Below are positions 7,560 to 16,127 of a stretch of DNA of 64,000 bases, piece after piece (within the stretch, counting starts at the first letter, position 1; the number at the start of each line of letters is the position of its first letter). The translations under genes were made by a program, and so were the position numbers. Source of the stretch: Ruminococcus_G sp050944435 (lineage in GTDB: Bacteria > Bacillota > Clostridia > Lachnospirales > Lachnospiraceae); NCBI GenBank assembly GCA_050944435.1, contig JBMNRB010000008.1, positions 1 through 64,000 on the forward strand, in the 5' to 3' direction. The notes beneath the pieces were generated by a model. The model did not search any database and was not told the DNA's origin. It worked only from the letters and a program-made list of their open reading frames with translations.

Positions 7560-10049
7560 ATGAGCATATCTATTGTAAAGCCTGAAGAGATAAAGAACGA
7601 AATAATGTCATTTTTTAAGAATAAGAGTATTATACCAATTGTAGGTGCTGGATTGACATGTGGTATAAAGAGTAAAAACGGGCAAGTTCCATCAGGACAA
7701 TTGTATAAGGAGCATATGATTGAGACGTTAGTGGAGAGCAATAAGTTTACTGACGAAGAAAAAGAAGAGTTTCAGTTGGAGAGTTTTTCAAATATATGTG
7801 ACTATTATGAGGATGATACTATTGTTTTGGGCGAAAAAAGGGTGGATTTTTGGAAAAAGAATTTTTATAGAATAAATATGGGACAGGATTATAGAAAACA
7901 GTTTTTAGATATTGATTGGCCGTATATATATTCATTAAATATTGATGATGCAATAGAAAATAGTAGTGTATATTCAAAAGTAATATTGCCAAACAGGGAG
8001 TTCAGAAGTGAGCTTTTGAATGAGGAAAAATGTGTAATTAAATTACATGGAGATGTGAACGAACTTGTTACATATAAAGTAGCAGATAAAGTTTTTTCTT
8101 CAAAAGAGTATGCTTTAAGCATAGAAAGGAATGCCGCTATATTGGGCATGCTGAGAAATGATTTTCGAAATCAAAACATACTTTTTATAGGTTGTAGTTT
8201 AGACGATGAGATGGATTTGAAAAGTATTAATTCTTTGCCGGTTGATTATCAGAATAAAGATAATTTAAGTAAGACAATTATCTTTGTTAAAGGACAACCA
8301 GGTCAAAAGATGATTTCAAAATATAAAACTTATGGAATAACAGATGTTGTGTGTTTCGACGAATATACCGAAATGTATTCTTATTTATATGAAACATGGC
8401 AAGAATCTCTTCAAGTACAAGATAGTGAACTTGATTTTTATACAGGTATTCCGATAAAAAATATTCCTGCCACTGAAATCAATTCTAATTGGGAGTTTTT
8501 CTTTTGGGGAAAAAGTTTGTTTGATAATAAATTACGGGAAATGAAATCGCCTTATTTTTTTGTGAGACGAAATATCTCGTATGTAATTTGTAAGAACTTG
8601 AGCAAAAACAAAGTACATTTGATATATGGCGCTCGACTTTCGGGTAAAACATACTGCTTGGCGGAATTATTCCAATCAATTAAAGATCGCCCGGTATACT
8701 ATTTTGACGGACGATCTAGATTATCACAACGGGCACTAAGTTTATTGATGGAAAAGGCAAATATTGTAGTGCTTTTTGATGTAGGGGCTTTATCAAAAGA
8801 ACAATTTGAAATTGTTTTGCAAGATGCAAAATCAATAAATATGAATGGCAATAATTTTATTGTTTGTTTAAATAATAATGACAGTGATACCTTGGGAGTA
8901 GTAAAGTGGAAATTAAGACAAGGATTTATTGATGATAATGACATAATTTCATATGAAGTGCATAATAAATTTGATAATAATCAAGGAACAAATGAAATAG
9001 ATGAGATTAATAGTAAATACCCCAAATTGCACTTGCCTCCATATAAAAAAGAGCGGACATTGGTTGACCAGATTATGTATGCTGAAGATGTACTGAATGT
9101 AAAATCCAAATATTCTAATAACCATATTGTGATTAGTAATGAAAAGCAATTGGCTTTGTTGATTTTGCTTGCTATAAAAGAAAAAATGTATTCACTTGAA
9201 ATCGAGAAGTACGGATTAGATGTTGAAATAATCGAGGCAATCAAAAGATATAATCCTTTGATTGAGCGGGTAGAGGTAAGAGTAGCGGAAAAGGAAAATA
9301 GTGATTTATCAAATGTAAAATATGTCTTAAATTCTAAATATTGGCTACGGAGAGAATTGGGGGAATTTGCTCGAGAAATAGGGAATGAAGAATTTGTGGC
9401 AACAGCATATTATTATATAATCGAGTGTGTGAAAAGATACAGTAAAGGAGATGAAAATAAACAAAGAGAAACCTGTAGAGATTTAGTTCGTTTTGATGTA
9501 ATGAATGATATTTTCTTAGATAGATTTAAAGGGAATATAGGTTTAATAGTATGCATTTATACAAAACTGCATACTTTATTGGCCGAAGACTTTAATTTTT
9601 TACACCAAAATGCCAAATGTTATCTTAACTATTTCTATTATACGAAAAACATAGATGATAAGAGGAAATATTTAGCAGAAGCAAACAAATTGGCCATTGT
9701 ATCGCATGAAATGGTTGAGAAAAAGCTTGATGAAACATACAATGAAAAATTAAGTATATCACTAGCACATGTAAAATTCACAAATGCTATAATTTATAGT
9801 GAGTTATGCCGTCAAAATGAATATAAAAATATTGAATATATAGAAAAGGCGATAGAGTCAATCTTAGAGGCATGGGAATCACCATATAATGATAAAGAAA
9901 GAAAGCGAGATGTAAAAGAACGTTCAAGTAGGGGAATAACAAGATTCATTAATGAGTTAACAGAAAAAGTAGATATACAATTGCTTCCGAAAATAAGTAG
10001 GGATCAGTACGAGGAGATACTAGGAATATACATTAATGGAAGATTATAA
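7560..10049 (+). CDS. SIR2-domain protein with P-loop module, putative anti-phage NADase
   Basis: 829 residues from the ATG at 7560 (AAAGGAG at 7547-7553, 6-base spacing, preferred over the GTG at 7542). The N-terminal SIR2-like domain has the NAD-binding IVGAGLT (27-33), SLNIDD (125-130), KLHGD with the likely catalytic His163, and GCSLDDE (211-217). A central P-loop, YGARLSGKT (356-364), is followed by a Walker B-like IVVLFDVG (402-409). The remaining roughly 400 residues are helical with no zinc ribbon. A SIR2 effector joined to a P-loop sensor-type module is the layout of SIR2-STAND defence proteins, which degrade NAD on phage infection. The gene is much richer in A+T than uvrB next to it, which points to transfer. 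The trigger and exact subfamily are unknown. Confidence 0.72.
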   Translation: MSISIVKPEEIKNEIMSFFKNKSIIPIVGAGLTCGIKSKNGQVPSGQLYKEHMIETLVESNKFTDEEKEEFQLESFSNICDYYEDDTIVLGEKRVDFWKKNFYRINMGQDYRKQFLDIDWPYIYSLNIDDAIENSSVYSKVILPNREFRSELLNEEKCVIKLHGDVNELVTYKVADKVFSSKEYALSIERNAAILGMLRNDFRNQNILFIGCSLDDEMDLKSINSLPVDYQNKDNLSKTIIFVKGQPGQKMISKYKTYGITDVVCFDEYTEMYSYLYETWQESLQVQDSELDFYTGIPIKNIPATEINSNWEFFFWGKSLFDNKLREMKSPYFFVRRNISYVICKNLSKNKVHLIYGARLSGKTYCLAELFQSIKDRPVYYFDGRSRLSQRALSLLMEKANIVVLFDVGALSKEQFEIVLQDAKSINMNGNNFIVCLNNNDSDTLGVVKWKLRQGFIDDNDIISYEVHNKFDNNQGTNEIDEINSKYPKLHLPPYKKERTLVDQIMYAEDVLNVKSKYSNNHIVISNEKQLALLILLAIKEKMYSLEIEKYGLDVEIIEAIKRYNPLIERVEVRVAEKENSDLSNVKYVLNSKYWLRRELGEFAREIGNEEFVATAYYYIIECVKRYSKGDENKQRETCRDLVRFDVMNDIFLDRFKGNIGLIVCIYTKLHTLLAEDFNFLHQNAKCYLNYFYYTKNIDDKRKYLAEANKLAIVSHEMVEKKLDETYNEKLSISLAHVKFTNAIIYSELCRQNEYKNIEYIEKAIESILEAWESPYNDKERKRDVKERSSRGITRFINELTEKVDIQLLPKISRDQYEEILGIYINGRL

Positions 10050-10196
10050 GTCATAAAGAAAAAATAGTTACTTCTATAATTGACAATGAATTGCGTACTT
10101 AAATCATATTGAACATATCAAAAATAATAAAAGAGTACCCTCCAGGTATACCATTATGTCCCGAAAAGACGGGCGGAGCTAAGGAGAAGATTTTGT

Positions 10197-12185
10197 ATGG
10201 ATCATTTTGAATTGGTATCAGAATATAAACCCACCGGAGACCAGCCCCAGGCGATTGAGCAGTTGGTGAATGGATTCAAGGAAGGAAACCAGTGTGAAAC
10301 CCTTCTTGGTGTCACCGGCTCCGGAAAAACCTTCACGATGGCAAACGTCATCCAGCAGCTGAATAAACCGACGCTGATTATTGCACACAACAAAACTCTG
10401 GCAGCACAGCTCTACGGCGAATTCAAGGAATTTTTCCCCAACAACGCCGTAGAGTATTTCGTCTCCTACTACGATTACTATCAGCCGGAGGCTTATGTGC
10501 CTTCCACGGATACCTACATTGCCAAGGATTCCTCCATCAATGAAGAGATTGACAAGCTGCGTCTGTCGGCCACGGCGTCTTTGGTAGAACGAAAAGATGT
10601 GATCGTGGTGTCCAGCGTGTCTTGTATCTACGGATTGGGCGAACCGAAGAATTTTGAAAAGATGATGGTTTCTCTGCGGCCGGGAATGGAAAAGGACAGG
10701 GACGAGGTGCTGCGGCAGCTGGTGGATATCCAGTATGACCGCAATGAGATGGATTTTAAGAGGGGCACTTTCCGGGTGAGGGGAGATGTGGTAGAGATTA
10801 TTCCGGCCAACGAGGCGGAAACGGCAGTGAGAGTGGAGTTTTTCGGAGATGAAATCGACCGGATTACCCAGGTGGATGTACTGACCGGGGAGATCAAGGG
10901 GGAACTGGAACATGTGGCGATTTTTCCGGCTTCCCACTATGTGGTGCCGGCGGAGCAGATCAGAAGAGCTGCGGACGCCATTGAACAGGAGCTGGAGGAG
11001 CGGGTGCGGTACTTCAAAAGCGAGGATAAGCTTCTGGAAGCCCAGCGTATCGCTGAGCGGACCAATTTCGATGTGGAGATGTTAAAAGAGACAGGCTTTT
11101 GTTCCGGCATAGAGAATTATTCCAGGCACCTTGCCGGTCTGGAACCGGGACAGCCTCCTTATACGCTGCTGGATTTCTTCAAAGATGATTTTCTGATTAT
11201 CATCGATGAATCCCATAAGACGATACCCCAGATCCGGGGAATGTTTGCGGGGGATCAGTCCAGAAAAACCACACTGGTGGATTATGGATTCCGCCTTCCC
11301 TCGGCAAAGGATAACCGGCCGCTTAATTTTACGGAATTTGAGGAACGGATCGACCAGGTGATGTTTGTTTCTGCCACACCGGGCGAATATGAGGCGGAGC
11401 ATGAGATGCTCCGGGCAGAGCAGATTATCCGGCCCACGGGACTTCTGGATCCTGAAGTGGAGGTACGTCCGGTGGAGGGACAGATCGACGATCTGGTTTC
11501 AGAAGTATATAAAGAGACGGAGAATCATCATAAAGTGCTGATCACCACCCTTACCAAGCGCATGGCGGAAGATCTGACAGATTATATGAAGAACCTGGGA
11601 ATTCGTGTGAAATACCTCCATTCGGATATCGATACGCTGGAGAGGACGGAGATTATCCGGGATATGCGTCTGGATGTGTTCGACGTGCTGGTGGGAATCA
11701 ACCTGCTGAGGGAGGGACTGGATATCCCGGAGATCACCCTGGTGGCTATTCTGGATGCGGACAAAGAAGGATTCCTGAGGTCGGAAACCTCTCTCATCCA
11801 GACCATTGGCCGTGCGGCCAGAAATGCGGAGGGCCGGGTCATTATGTATGCCGATGCGGTCACAGATTCCATGAGGGTTGCCATCGACGAGACCATGCGG
11901 CGCCGAAACCTTCAGTCTGCATACAATGAAGAGCACGGCATCACGCCCCAGACCATCAAAAAAGCGGTGCGGGATCTGATCAGCATTTCCAAAGAGGTTG
12001 CAAAGACGGAGAAGAATCTGGAGAAGGATCCGGAATCCATGAGTGAAGAAGAACTGAAAAAGCTGGCGGATCAGGTGGAAAAACAGATGCGGAAAGCAGC
12101 TGCCGATCTGAATTTTGAGTTGGCTGCAGAACTGAGGGATAAGATGATTGAGCTTAAAAAAAATCTGGCTGATCTGAAAAATTAA
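10197..12185 (+). CDS. uvrB: Excinuclease ABC subunit UvrB
   Basis: DNA damage-verification helicase of nucleotide excision repair. It is loaded by UvrA and recruits UvrC. 662 residues, full length. Walker A GVTGSGKT lies near residue 39-46, the beta-hairpin region YDYYQPEAYVPSTDTYIAKD near 92-111, DESHKT near 339, and the helicase motifs GINLLREGLDIPE and QTIGRAARN near 500-545. The C-terminal UVR motif that contacts UvrC is ELKKLADQVEKQMRKAAADLNFELAAELRD. RBS AAGGAGAAG precedes the ATG. It stands alone; uvrA and uvrC are not in the window. The sharp change in base use from the SIR2 gene marks the edge of the acquired island. Confidence 0.97.
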   Translation: MDHFELVSEYKPTGDQPQAIEQLVNGFKEGNQCETLLGVTGSGKTFTMANVIQQLNKPTLIIAHNKTLAAQLYGEFKEFFPNNAVEYFVSYYDYYQPEAYVPSTDTYIAKDSSINEEIDKLRLSATASLVERKDVIVVSSVSCIYGLGEPKNFEKMMVSLRPGMEKDRDEVLRQLVDIQYDRNEMDFKRGTFRVRGDVVEIIPANEAETAVRVEFFGDEIDRITQVDVLTGEIKGELEHVAIFPASHYVVPAEQIRRAADAIEQELEERVRYFKSEDKLLEAQRIAERTNFDVEMLKETGFCSGIENYSRHLAGLEPGQPPYTLLDFFKDDFLIIIDESHKTIPQIRGMFAGDQSRKTTLVDYGFRLPSAKDNRPLNFTEFEERIDQVMFVSATPGEYEAEHEMLRAEQIIRPTGLLDPEVEVRPVEGQIDDLVSEVYKETENHHKVLITTLTKRMAEDLTDYMKNLGIRVKYLHSDIDTLERTEIIRDMRLDVFDVLVGINLLREGLDIPEITLVAILDADKEGFLRSETSLIQTIGRAARNAEGRVIMYADAVTDSMRVAIDETMRRRNLQSAYNEEHGITPQTIKKAVRDLISISKEVAKTEKNLEKDPESMSEEELKKLADQVEKQMRKAAADLNFELAAELRDKMIELKKNLADLKN

Positions 12186-12188
12186 CAG

Positions 12189-12217
12189 TTGACTTGGATT
12201 GGATTATGTGATAGAGT
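12189..12217 (+). promoter_or_regulatory. Promoter of the infC-rpmI-rplT operon
   Basis: TTGACT (12189-12194), a 17-base spacer and TAGAGT (12212-12217). It lies just after the uvrB stop and upstream of a leader of about 150 bases. Confidence 0.5.
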
Positions 12218-12371
12218 AACAGAGTATGGAAAACAAAGAAGAGTATCCACTCTCACCTTAGCACAAATGAGTGACTATGGTTAATATTAATATAATAATT
12301 GAAATTATTATGTGATATGAATAAGTGGATAGTCTGTCTATCTACTTATTTTTTTATGGAGGTGCACTACA
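12218..12371 (+). ncRNA. Leader RNA of infC operon (L20-leader-like attenuator)
   Basis: Untranslated leader of about 150 bases between promoter and infC. It ends in an intrinsic terminator hairpin placed before the first gene, the arrangement of the L20-controlled leader of Bacillus infC. Excess ribosomal protein L20 would favour termination. I did not match the L20-binding structure base by base, so the class is inferred from position and the terminator. Confidence 0.55.
12315..12355 (+). terminator. Attenuator hairpin upstream of infC
   Basis: AATAAGTGGATAG pairs with CTATCTACTTATT (one G-U pair) around a four-base loop, followed directly by a run of U's that ends just before the infC ribosome binding site. 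Confidence 0.8.
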
Positions 12372-12881
12372 ATTAGCGATTTAATGATTAATGAGCAGAT
12401 CCGCGACCGGGAAGTGCGGCTGATAGGCGCGGATGGGGAGCAGATAGGAATCATGTCATCCAAAGAGGCGTATAACATTGCTGTGGAAGCAGGACTGGAT
12501 CTGGTGAAGATTGCACCGACAGCAAAACCGCCGGTGTGCAAGATTGTTGACTACGGAAAGTATAAATACGAGCAGGCCAGAAAAGAAAAGGATGCCAGAA
12601 AGAAGCAGAAAACAATCGAAGTGAAGGAAATCCGTCTTTCACCGAATATCGACACGAATGACTTAAATACCAAGATCAGTGCAGCCAGAAAATTTATTTC
12701 CAAAGGAGACCGGGTAAAGATTACGCTGCGTTTCCGGGGAAGAGAGATGGCCCATATGCACAACAGTAAATATATTCTGGATGATTTTGCGGAAAAACTG
12801 TCTGATATTGCTGTAGTAGAAAAGGCACCGAAAGTGGAAGGCAGAAGCATGACGATGTTCCTGAGTGAAAAGCGTCAGTAA
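12372..12881 (+). CDS. infC: Translation initiation factor IF-3, AUU start
   Basis: Binds the 30S subunit, blocks premature joining of 50S and checks the initiator codon. 169 residues if translation starts at ATT 12372, which reads (M)SDLMINEQIRDREVR. GGAGG (12358-12362) sits 9 bases upstream of it, whereas the ATG at 12384 is too far from any Shine-Dalgarno sequence. A rare AUU start lets IF-3 repress its own synthesis. The N domain (AYNIAVEAGLDLVKIAPTAK), the Lys-rich linker and the C domain (IRLSPNIDTNDLNTKISAAR to the end) are all present. First gene of infC-rpmI-rplT. Confidence 0.93.
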   Translation: MSDLMINEQIRDREVRLIGADGEQIGIMSSKEAYNIAVEAGLDLVKIAPTAKPPVCKIVDYGKYKYEQARKEKDARKKQKTIEVKEIRLSPNIDTNDLNTKISAARKFISKGDRVKITLRFRGREMAHMHNSKYILDDFAEKLSDIAVVEKAPKVEGRSMTMFLSEKRQ

Positions 12882-12908
12882 AAACATATATTCAAGGAGG
12901 AATACACA

Positions 12909-13106
12909 ATGCCAAAAATTAAAACAAGCAGAGCTGCTGCAAAGCGTTTCAAAAAAACAGGTACAGGTAAATTAGTTAGAAATAAAGCTTACAAAAGCCA
13001 TATCTTGACCAAAAAATCTCAGAAGAGAAAAAGAAATCTGAGAAAAGCGACTGTTACGGATGCAACAAACGTAAAGAATATGAAGAAAATTTTACCGTAC
13101 GTATAA
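12909..13106 (+). CDS. rpmI: 50S ribosomal protein L35
   Basis: Small, very basic large-subunit protein of 65 residues, the standard length. It has the family signature KTSRAAAKRFKKTGTGK at the N-terminus and SHILTKKSQKRKRNLR in the middle. A strong ribosome binding site, AAGGAGG, lies 8 bases before the ATG. It lies 27 bases after infC and 26 before rplT, the standard Firmicutes order, under the same leader attenuator. Confidence 0.98.
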   Translation: MPKIKTSRAAAKRFKKTGTGKLVRNKAYKSHILTKKSQKRKRNLRKATVTDATNVKNMKKILPYV

Positions 13107-13132
13107 GATAGAGTCGAAGGAGGAAGAAAGAA

Positions 13133-13489
13133 ATGGCAAGAATTAAAGGCGGTTTAAACGCTAAAAAAAGACATAATAGAGTATTGAAGCTGGCGAAAGG
13201 TTACAGAGGAGCCAGATCAAAACAGTACAGAGTAGCAAAGCAGTCTGTAATGAGAGCGCTGGCAACTTCCTATGCCGGAAGAAAACAGAGAAAACGTCAG
13301 TTCAGACAGCTTTGGATTGCACGTATCAATGCTGCAGCCAGAATGAACGGTTTATCTTACAGCAAATTCATGCACGGATTAAAACTGGCGCAGGTTGATC
13401 TGAACAGAAAAGTGCTGGCTGATATGGCAGTGAATGATGCGGAAGGATTTGCAACACTGGCAGAGCTGGCAAAATCTAAAATCGCATAA
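13133..13489 (+). CDS. rplT: 50S ribosomal protein L20
   Basis: Early-assembly large-subunit protein that binds 23S rRNA. In many bacteria it represses its own operon by binding the infC leader. 118 residues, full length, with the basic N-terminal arm ARIKGGLNAKKRHNRVLKLAKGYRGARS and the C-terminal domain RQLWIARINAAARMNGLSYSKF. RBS AAGGAGGAAG precedes the ATG. Last gene of the operon, followed by an intrinsic terminator. Confidence 0.98.
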   Translation: MARIKGGLNAKKRHNRVLKLAKGYRGARSKQYRVAKQSVMRALATSYAGRKQRKRQFRQLWIARINAAARMNGLSYSKFMHGLKLAQVDLNRKVLADMAVNDAEGFATLAELAKSKIA

Positions 13490-13520
13490 GAAAATCATAG
13501 TTGAATTGAAATAGAAGTTT

Positions 13521-13565
13521 CAGAATCCCGGATTTTTCCTTTTGAGAGATCCGGGATTCTTTGTT
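13521..13565 (+). terminator. Terminator of infC-rpmI-rplT
   Basis: AGAATCCCGGAT pairs with ATCCGGGATTCT around a 15-base loop, followed by TTTGTTTTAT. Confidence 0.88.
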
Positions 13566-13615
13566 TTATAAAAGATCCATATACTGGTAAAGAGGTTTTC
13601 AGGGAGTTTTTATTT

Positions 13616-14299
13616 TTGAAAAGTCGGCAAAACAATGAAAAAGTATCCAGGGCGGTCTTAATTCTGGCAGCGGCAGCGCTTCTTGGCTGGGGAGGGAAGA
13701 TAGGATTTTCCCATATCAGGGAAGCGGTGACAGAATCGGTGGAAAAACCCAGAGTTGCCTTAACCTTTGATGATGGACCCCATCCGGTATATACAGTGCA
13801 ATTATCGAAGGAACTGGCGGAAAGAAATATTAAGGCCAGTTTTTTCCTTATAGGGCAGAAAGCGGAAAGATATAAGGATGTGGTAAAACAGTTGAAGGCG
13901 GATGGTCATTTGATCGGCAATCATTCCTATGATCATGTAAATCTGGCGGATGTGTCGGAAAAGGAAGCCTGCAGCCAGATTTTGAGAACCTGTAATCTGA
14001 TTTATGAGATTACCGGGGAATTTCCCAATTATGTCCGGCCTCCTTTCGGAAAATGGGACGATGATCTGGAGTGCAGTGTGGAACTGATCCCGGTGTTCTG
14101 GACCCTGGATTCCAGAGACTGGGAACAAAGGGACGCCGATGGGGTGGCAGAGAGGGTTTTGCGGACTGTCGAGGAGGAGGATATTATTCTGATGCACGAC
14201 TGTTATCAGACATCCGTGGAGGCAGCCCTGGAAATTGTGGATGAATTGACAGAACGAGGATATGAATTTGTCACGGTGGATGCTTTGGTATGTGAATAA
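13616..14299 (+). CDS. Polysaccharide deacetylase (NodB/CE4 family), membrane-anchored or secreted
   Basis: Removes N- or O-acetyl groups from cell-wall polysaccharide, probably peptidoglycan. 227 residues from TTG 13616 (GGGAG 9 bases upstream). An N-terminal hydrophobic segment (VLILAAAALLGWGG, near 14-28) acts as anchor or signal. The CE4 motifs are in order: TFDDGPHP (near 48-55) with the metal and catalytic Asp pair, NHSYDHVNL (near 101) with the His metal ligands, RPPFGKW (near 139), DSRDW and a late LMHDCYQ. All five are kept, so activity is likely. It stands alone between terminated operons; substrate and PdaA/PgdA subtype are not settled. Confidence 0.85.
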   Translation: MKSRQNNEKVSRAVLILAAAALLGWGGKIGFSHIREAVTESVEKPRVALTFDDGPHPVYTVQLSKELAERNIKASFFLIGQKAERYKDVVKQLKADGHLIGNHSYDHVNLADVSEKEACSQILRTCNLIYEITGEFPNYVRPPFGKWDDDLECSVELIPVFWTLDSRDWEQRDADGVAERVLRTVEEEDIILMHDCYQTSVEAALEIVDELTERGYEFVTVDALVCE

Positions 14300-14355
14300 T
14301 GCTAAAAAATCGTAATATTTTTCTAAAAAAATTATCAATAGTTTAATGTTATTTC

Positions 14356-14385
14356 TTTACATGGGAAAAAAGTATGTGATATAAT
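14356..14385 (+). promoter_or_regulatory. Promoter of the methyltransferase-corrinoid operon
   Basis: TTTACA (14356-14361), an 18-base spacer and a perfect TATAAT (14380-14385), 33 bases before the start codon. Confidence 0.65.
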
Positions 14386-14418
14386 AACAACAATCAAGAT
14401 GCAGGAGGAAACATATCG

Positions 14419-15228
14419 ATGATTATTATCGGTGAAAAGATTAACGGATCCATCCCCTCTATGGCAAAAGCAATCGCAGCCAGAGATGAAGAATGGATCA
14501 AAGATATTGCCAAAAAACAGACAGAAGCAGGCGCTACATACATTGATGTCTGCGCATCTGTTGATGAAGAAGTAGAAGTTGAGACCCTGAAATGGATGAT
14601 TGGACTGGTAGAAAGCGTTTCCGATCTGCCCATCGCAGTGGACAGCCCAAGCCCCAAGGTACTGGCAGAAGCATATAAATTCTGCAGCAAACCGGGCATT
14701 ATCAATTCCGTATCCATGGAAGGTGATAAAATTGATATTCTGTTCCCCATCGTTGCAGCAAATCCGGGCTGGGAAGTAGTAGCCCTGCTGTGCGACGACA
14801 CAGGAATTCCCCAGACAGCAGAAAAACGTCTGGCTGTATTTGCTGAGATCATGGAAAAAGCAAAACAGTACAACATTGATCCCAGCAGAATTCACATTGA
14901 TCCGTTGATTGAGATGCTGTGTACATCAGAAGACGGTATTTCCATGATTGTGGAAGTAATCTCCACCATCCGGAAACAGTACCCGACAATCCACATCACA
15001 GCAGCAGTCAGCAACATTTCTTTCAATCTGCCGGTAAGAAAGCTGGTAAACCTTGGATTTACCGTGCTGGCAATGAATGCAGGACTGGACAGCGCGATCC
15101 TGGATCCGCTGAACAGAGACATGATGGGTCTTATCTATGCCACAGAAGCTCTTCTGGGCCTGGATGACTACTGTATGGAATATATCAGCGCATACAGAGA
15201 AGGACTGATTGGACCGGTTAAAGAATAG
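14419..15228 (+). CDS. Methyltetrahydrofolate:corrinoid protein methyltransferase (AcsE/MtvA-like)
   Basis: Moves a methyl group between tetrahydrofolate and a cob(I)alamin-bearing protein, on the methyl branch of acetogenesis or in O-demethylation. 269 residues, one pterin-binding (DHPS-like) TIM barrel. It starts IIIGEKINGSIPSMAKAI and has GATYIDVCAS near 50, PIAVDSPSP near 74, SVSMEGDK near 96, HIDPLIEMLC near 155 and SNISFNLP near 193, all typical of AcsE-type enzymes. RBS CAGGAGG. The cognate corrinoid gene is 62 bases downstream. No corrinoid iron-sulfur protein genes (acsC/acsD) and no substrate methyltransferase (MttB/MtaB type) are nearby, so acsE and a demethylase component II remain equally possible. 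Confidence 0.85.
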   Translation: MIIIGEKINGSIPSMAKAIAARDEEWIKDIAKKQTEAGATYIDVCASVDEEVEVETLKWMIGLVESVSDLPIAVDSPSPKVLAEAYKFCSKPGIINSVSMEGDKIDILFPIVAANPGWEVVALLCDDTGIPQTAEKRLAVFAEIMEKAKQYNIDPSRIHIDPLIEMLCTSEDGISMIVEVISTIRKQYPTIHITAAVSNISFNLPVRKLVNLGFTVLAMNAGLDSAILDPLNRDMMGLIYATEALLGLDDYCMEYISAYREGLIGPVKE

Positions 15229-15290
15229 GTCTTGAGGAAGGCTTGTTTTTTAATAAATCTACAAACAAAAAGAAAGCGGAGGAATTAAGT

Positions 15291-15929
15291 ATGTCACCAA
15301 AAATTCAGGAAGTAGCAGATTTAGTAGCAAAAGGAAAAGCAAAACTGGTAGGCCCGGCAGTACAGGCAGCTCTGGATGAAGGATGCGATCCCACAGAAAT
15401 CCTGAACGGCGGTATGATCGACGCTATGGCAGTTGTTGGTGAGAAGTTCAAAAACAATGAAATCTTCGTGCCGGAAATGCTGGTTGCAGCAAGAGCTATG
15501 AAGAAAGGTGTAGAAGTTCTGAAACCCCACCTTTCCGCAGGAAGCACAGGAGCAATGGGTAAACTGATCATCGCAACAGTAGCAGGCGACCTTCATGATA
15601 TCGGAAAGAACCTGGTAGCTATGATGATCGAAAGCGCTGGATTCGAAGTAATCGACCTTGGCGTAGACGTACCGATCGAGAAAATCATCGAGTGCTATAA
15701 AGCTAATCCGGATACAAAGATTATCTGTCTGTCAGCTCTTCTGACAACTACTATGCCTTCTATGCGAGATACAGTTGCAGCTCTGAACGAATCTGACTTC
15801 AGAAGCAACATTAAAATCATGGTTGGTGGAGCACCGATCACTCAGGAATTCGCAGATGAAATCGGAGCAGACGGCTATTCAGAGGATGCAGCAAGCGCAG
15901 CTACTCTGGCTAAAGAACTGGTTAAATAA
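15291..15929 (+). CDS. Corrinoid protein (MtbC/MtvC-type B12-binding methyl carrier)
   Basis: Carries a cobamide and shuttles the methyl group between two methyltransferases. 212 residues from ATG 15291, chosen because GGAGG precedes it with 9-base spacing. An N-terminal four-helix cap domain (about 1-85, with NGGMIDAMAVVGEKF and IFVPEML) is followed by a Rossmann B12-binding domain with the base-off motif GDLHDIGKNLV near 101-111, where His is the lower cobalt ligand, and with SALLTTTMP and GGAPIT further on. It belongs to the family of methylamine and methoxyl demethylase carriers, not to the AcsC/AcsD iron-sulfur type. A terminator follows. Confidence 0.92.
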   Translation: MSPKIQEVADLVAKGKAKLVGPAVQAALDEGCDPTEILNGGMIDAMAVVGEKFKNNEIFVPEMLVAARAMKKGVEVLKPHLSAGSTGAMGKLIIATVAGDLHDIGKNLVAMMIESAGFEVIDLGVDVPIEKIIECYKANPDTKIICLSALLTTTMPSMRDTVAALNESDFRSNIKIMVGGAPITQEFADEIGADGYSEDAASAATLAKELVK

Positions 15930-15940
15930 TTTGCGTACAT

Positions 15941-15977
15941 ATGGAAATCTGCCGTACCTTACAGGTGCGGCGGTTTC
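15941..15977 (+). terminator. Terminator after the corrinoid protein gene
   Basis: GCCGTACCT pairs with AGGTGCGGC, flanked by GAAA...TTTC and ending in TTTTTT. It separates the corrinoid gene from the activator gene. Confidence 0.8.
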
Positions 15978-16030
15978 TTTTTTACGGCATTTTATGAAAG
16001 GCATAAGCGGTACTTTCGCCGTAAATTATC

Positions 16031-16059
16031 TTGATTGCATCTGTAAAAAAGATTATAAT
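16031..16059 (+). promoter_or_regulatory. Promoter of the corrinoid activator gene
   Basis: TTGATT (16031-16036), 17 bases, then TATAAT (16054-16059). A hairpin lies at the expected transcript start (next entry). Confidence 0.65.
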
Positions 16060-16063
16060 TATA

Positions 16064-16098
16064 GAAGCATCACACAAGTGATTGTGTGGTGCTTTTAT
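16064..16098 (+). promoter_or_regulatory. 5'-terminal hairpin with U run upstream of the activator gene
   Basis: AAGCATCACACA pairs with TGTGTGGTGCTT around a six-base loop, followed by TTAT. It lies immediately downstream of the promoter, so it would form the very 5' end of the mRNA. It may stabilise the transcript or end transcription arriving from upstream. Confidence 0.5.
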
Positions 16099-16127
16099 CT
16101 TAGGTGACAGATCCGGAGGACATGAAA

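Noticed and set aside
14419..15228. Calling the methyltransferase acsE outright
   Set aside because: The sequence fits both AcsE and component II of O-demethylases, and the neighbouring corrinoid protein is of the demethylase type, so no symbol was given.
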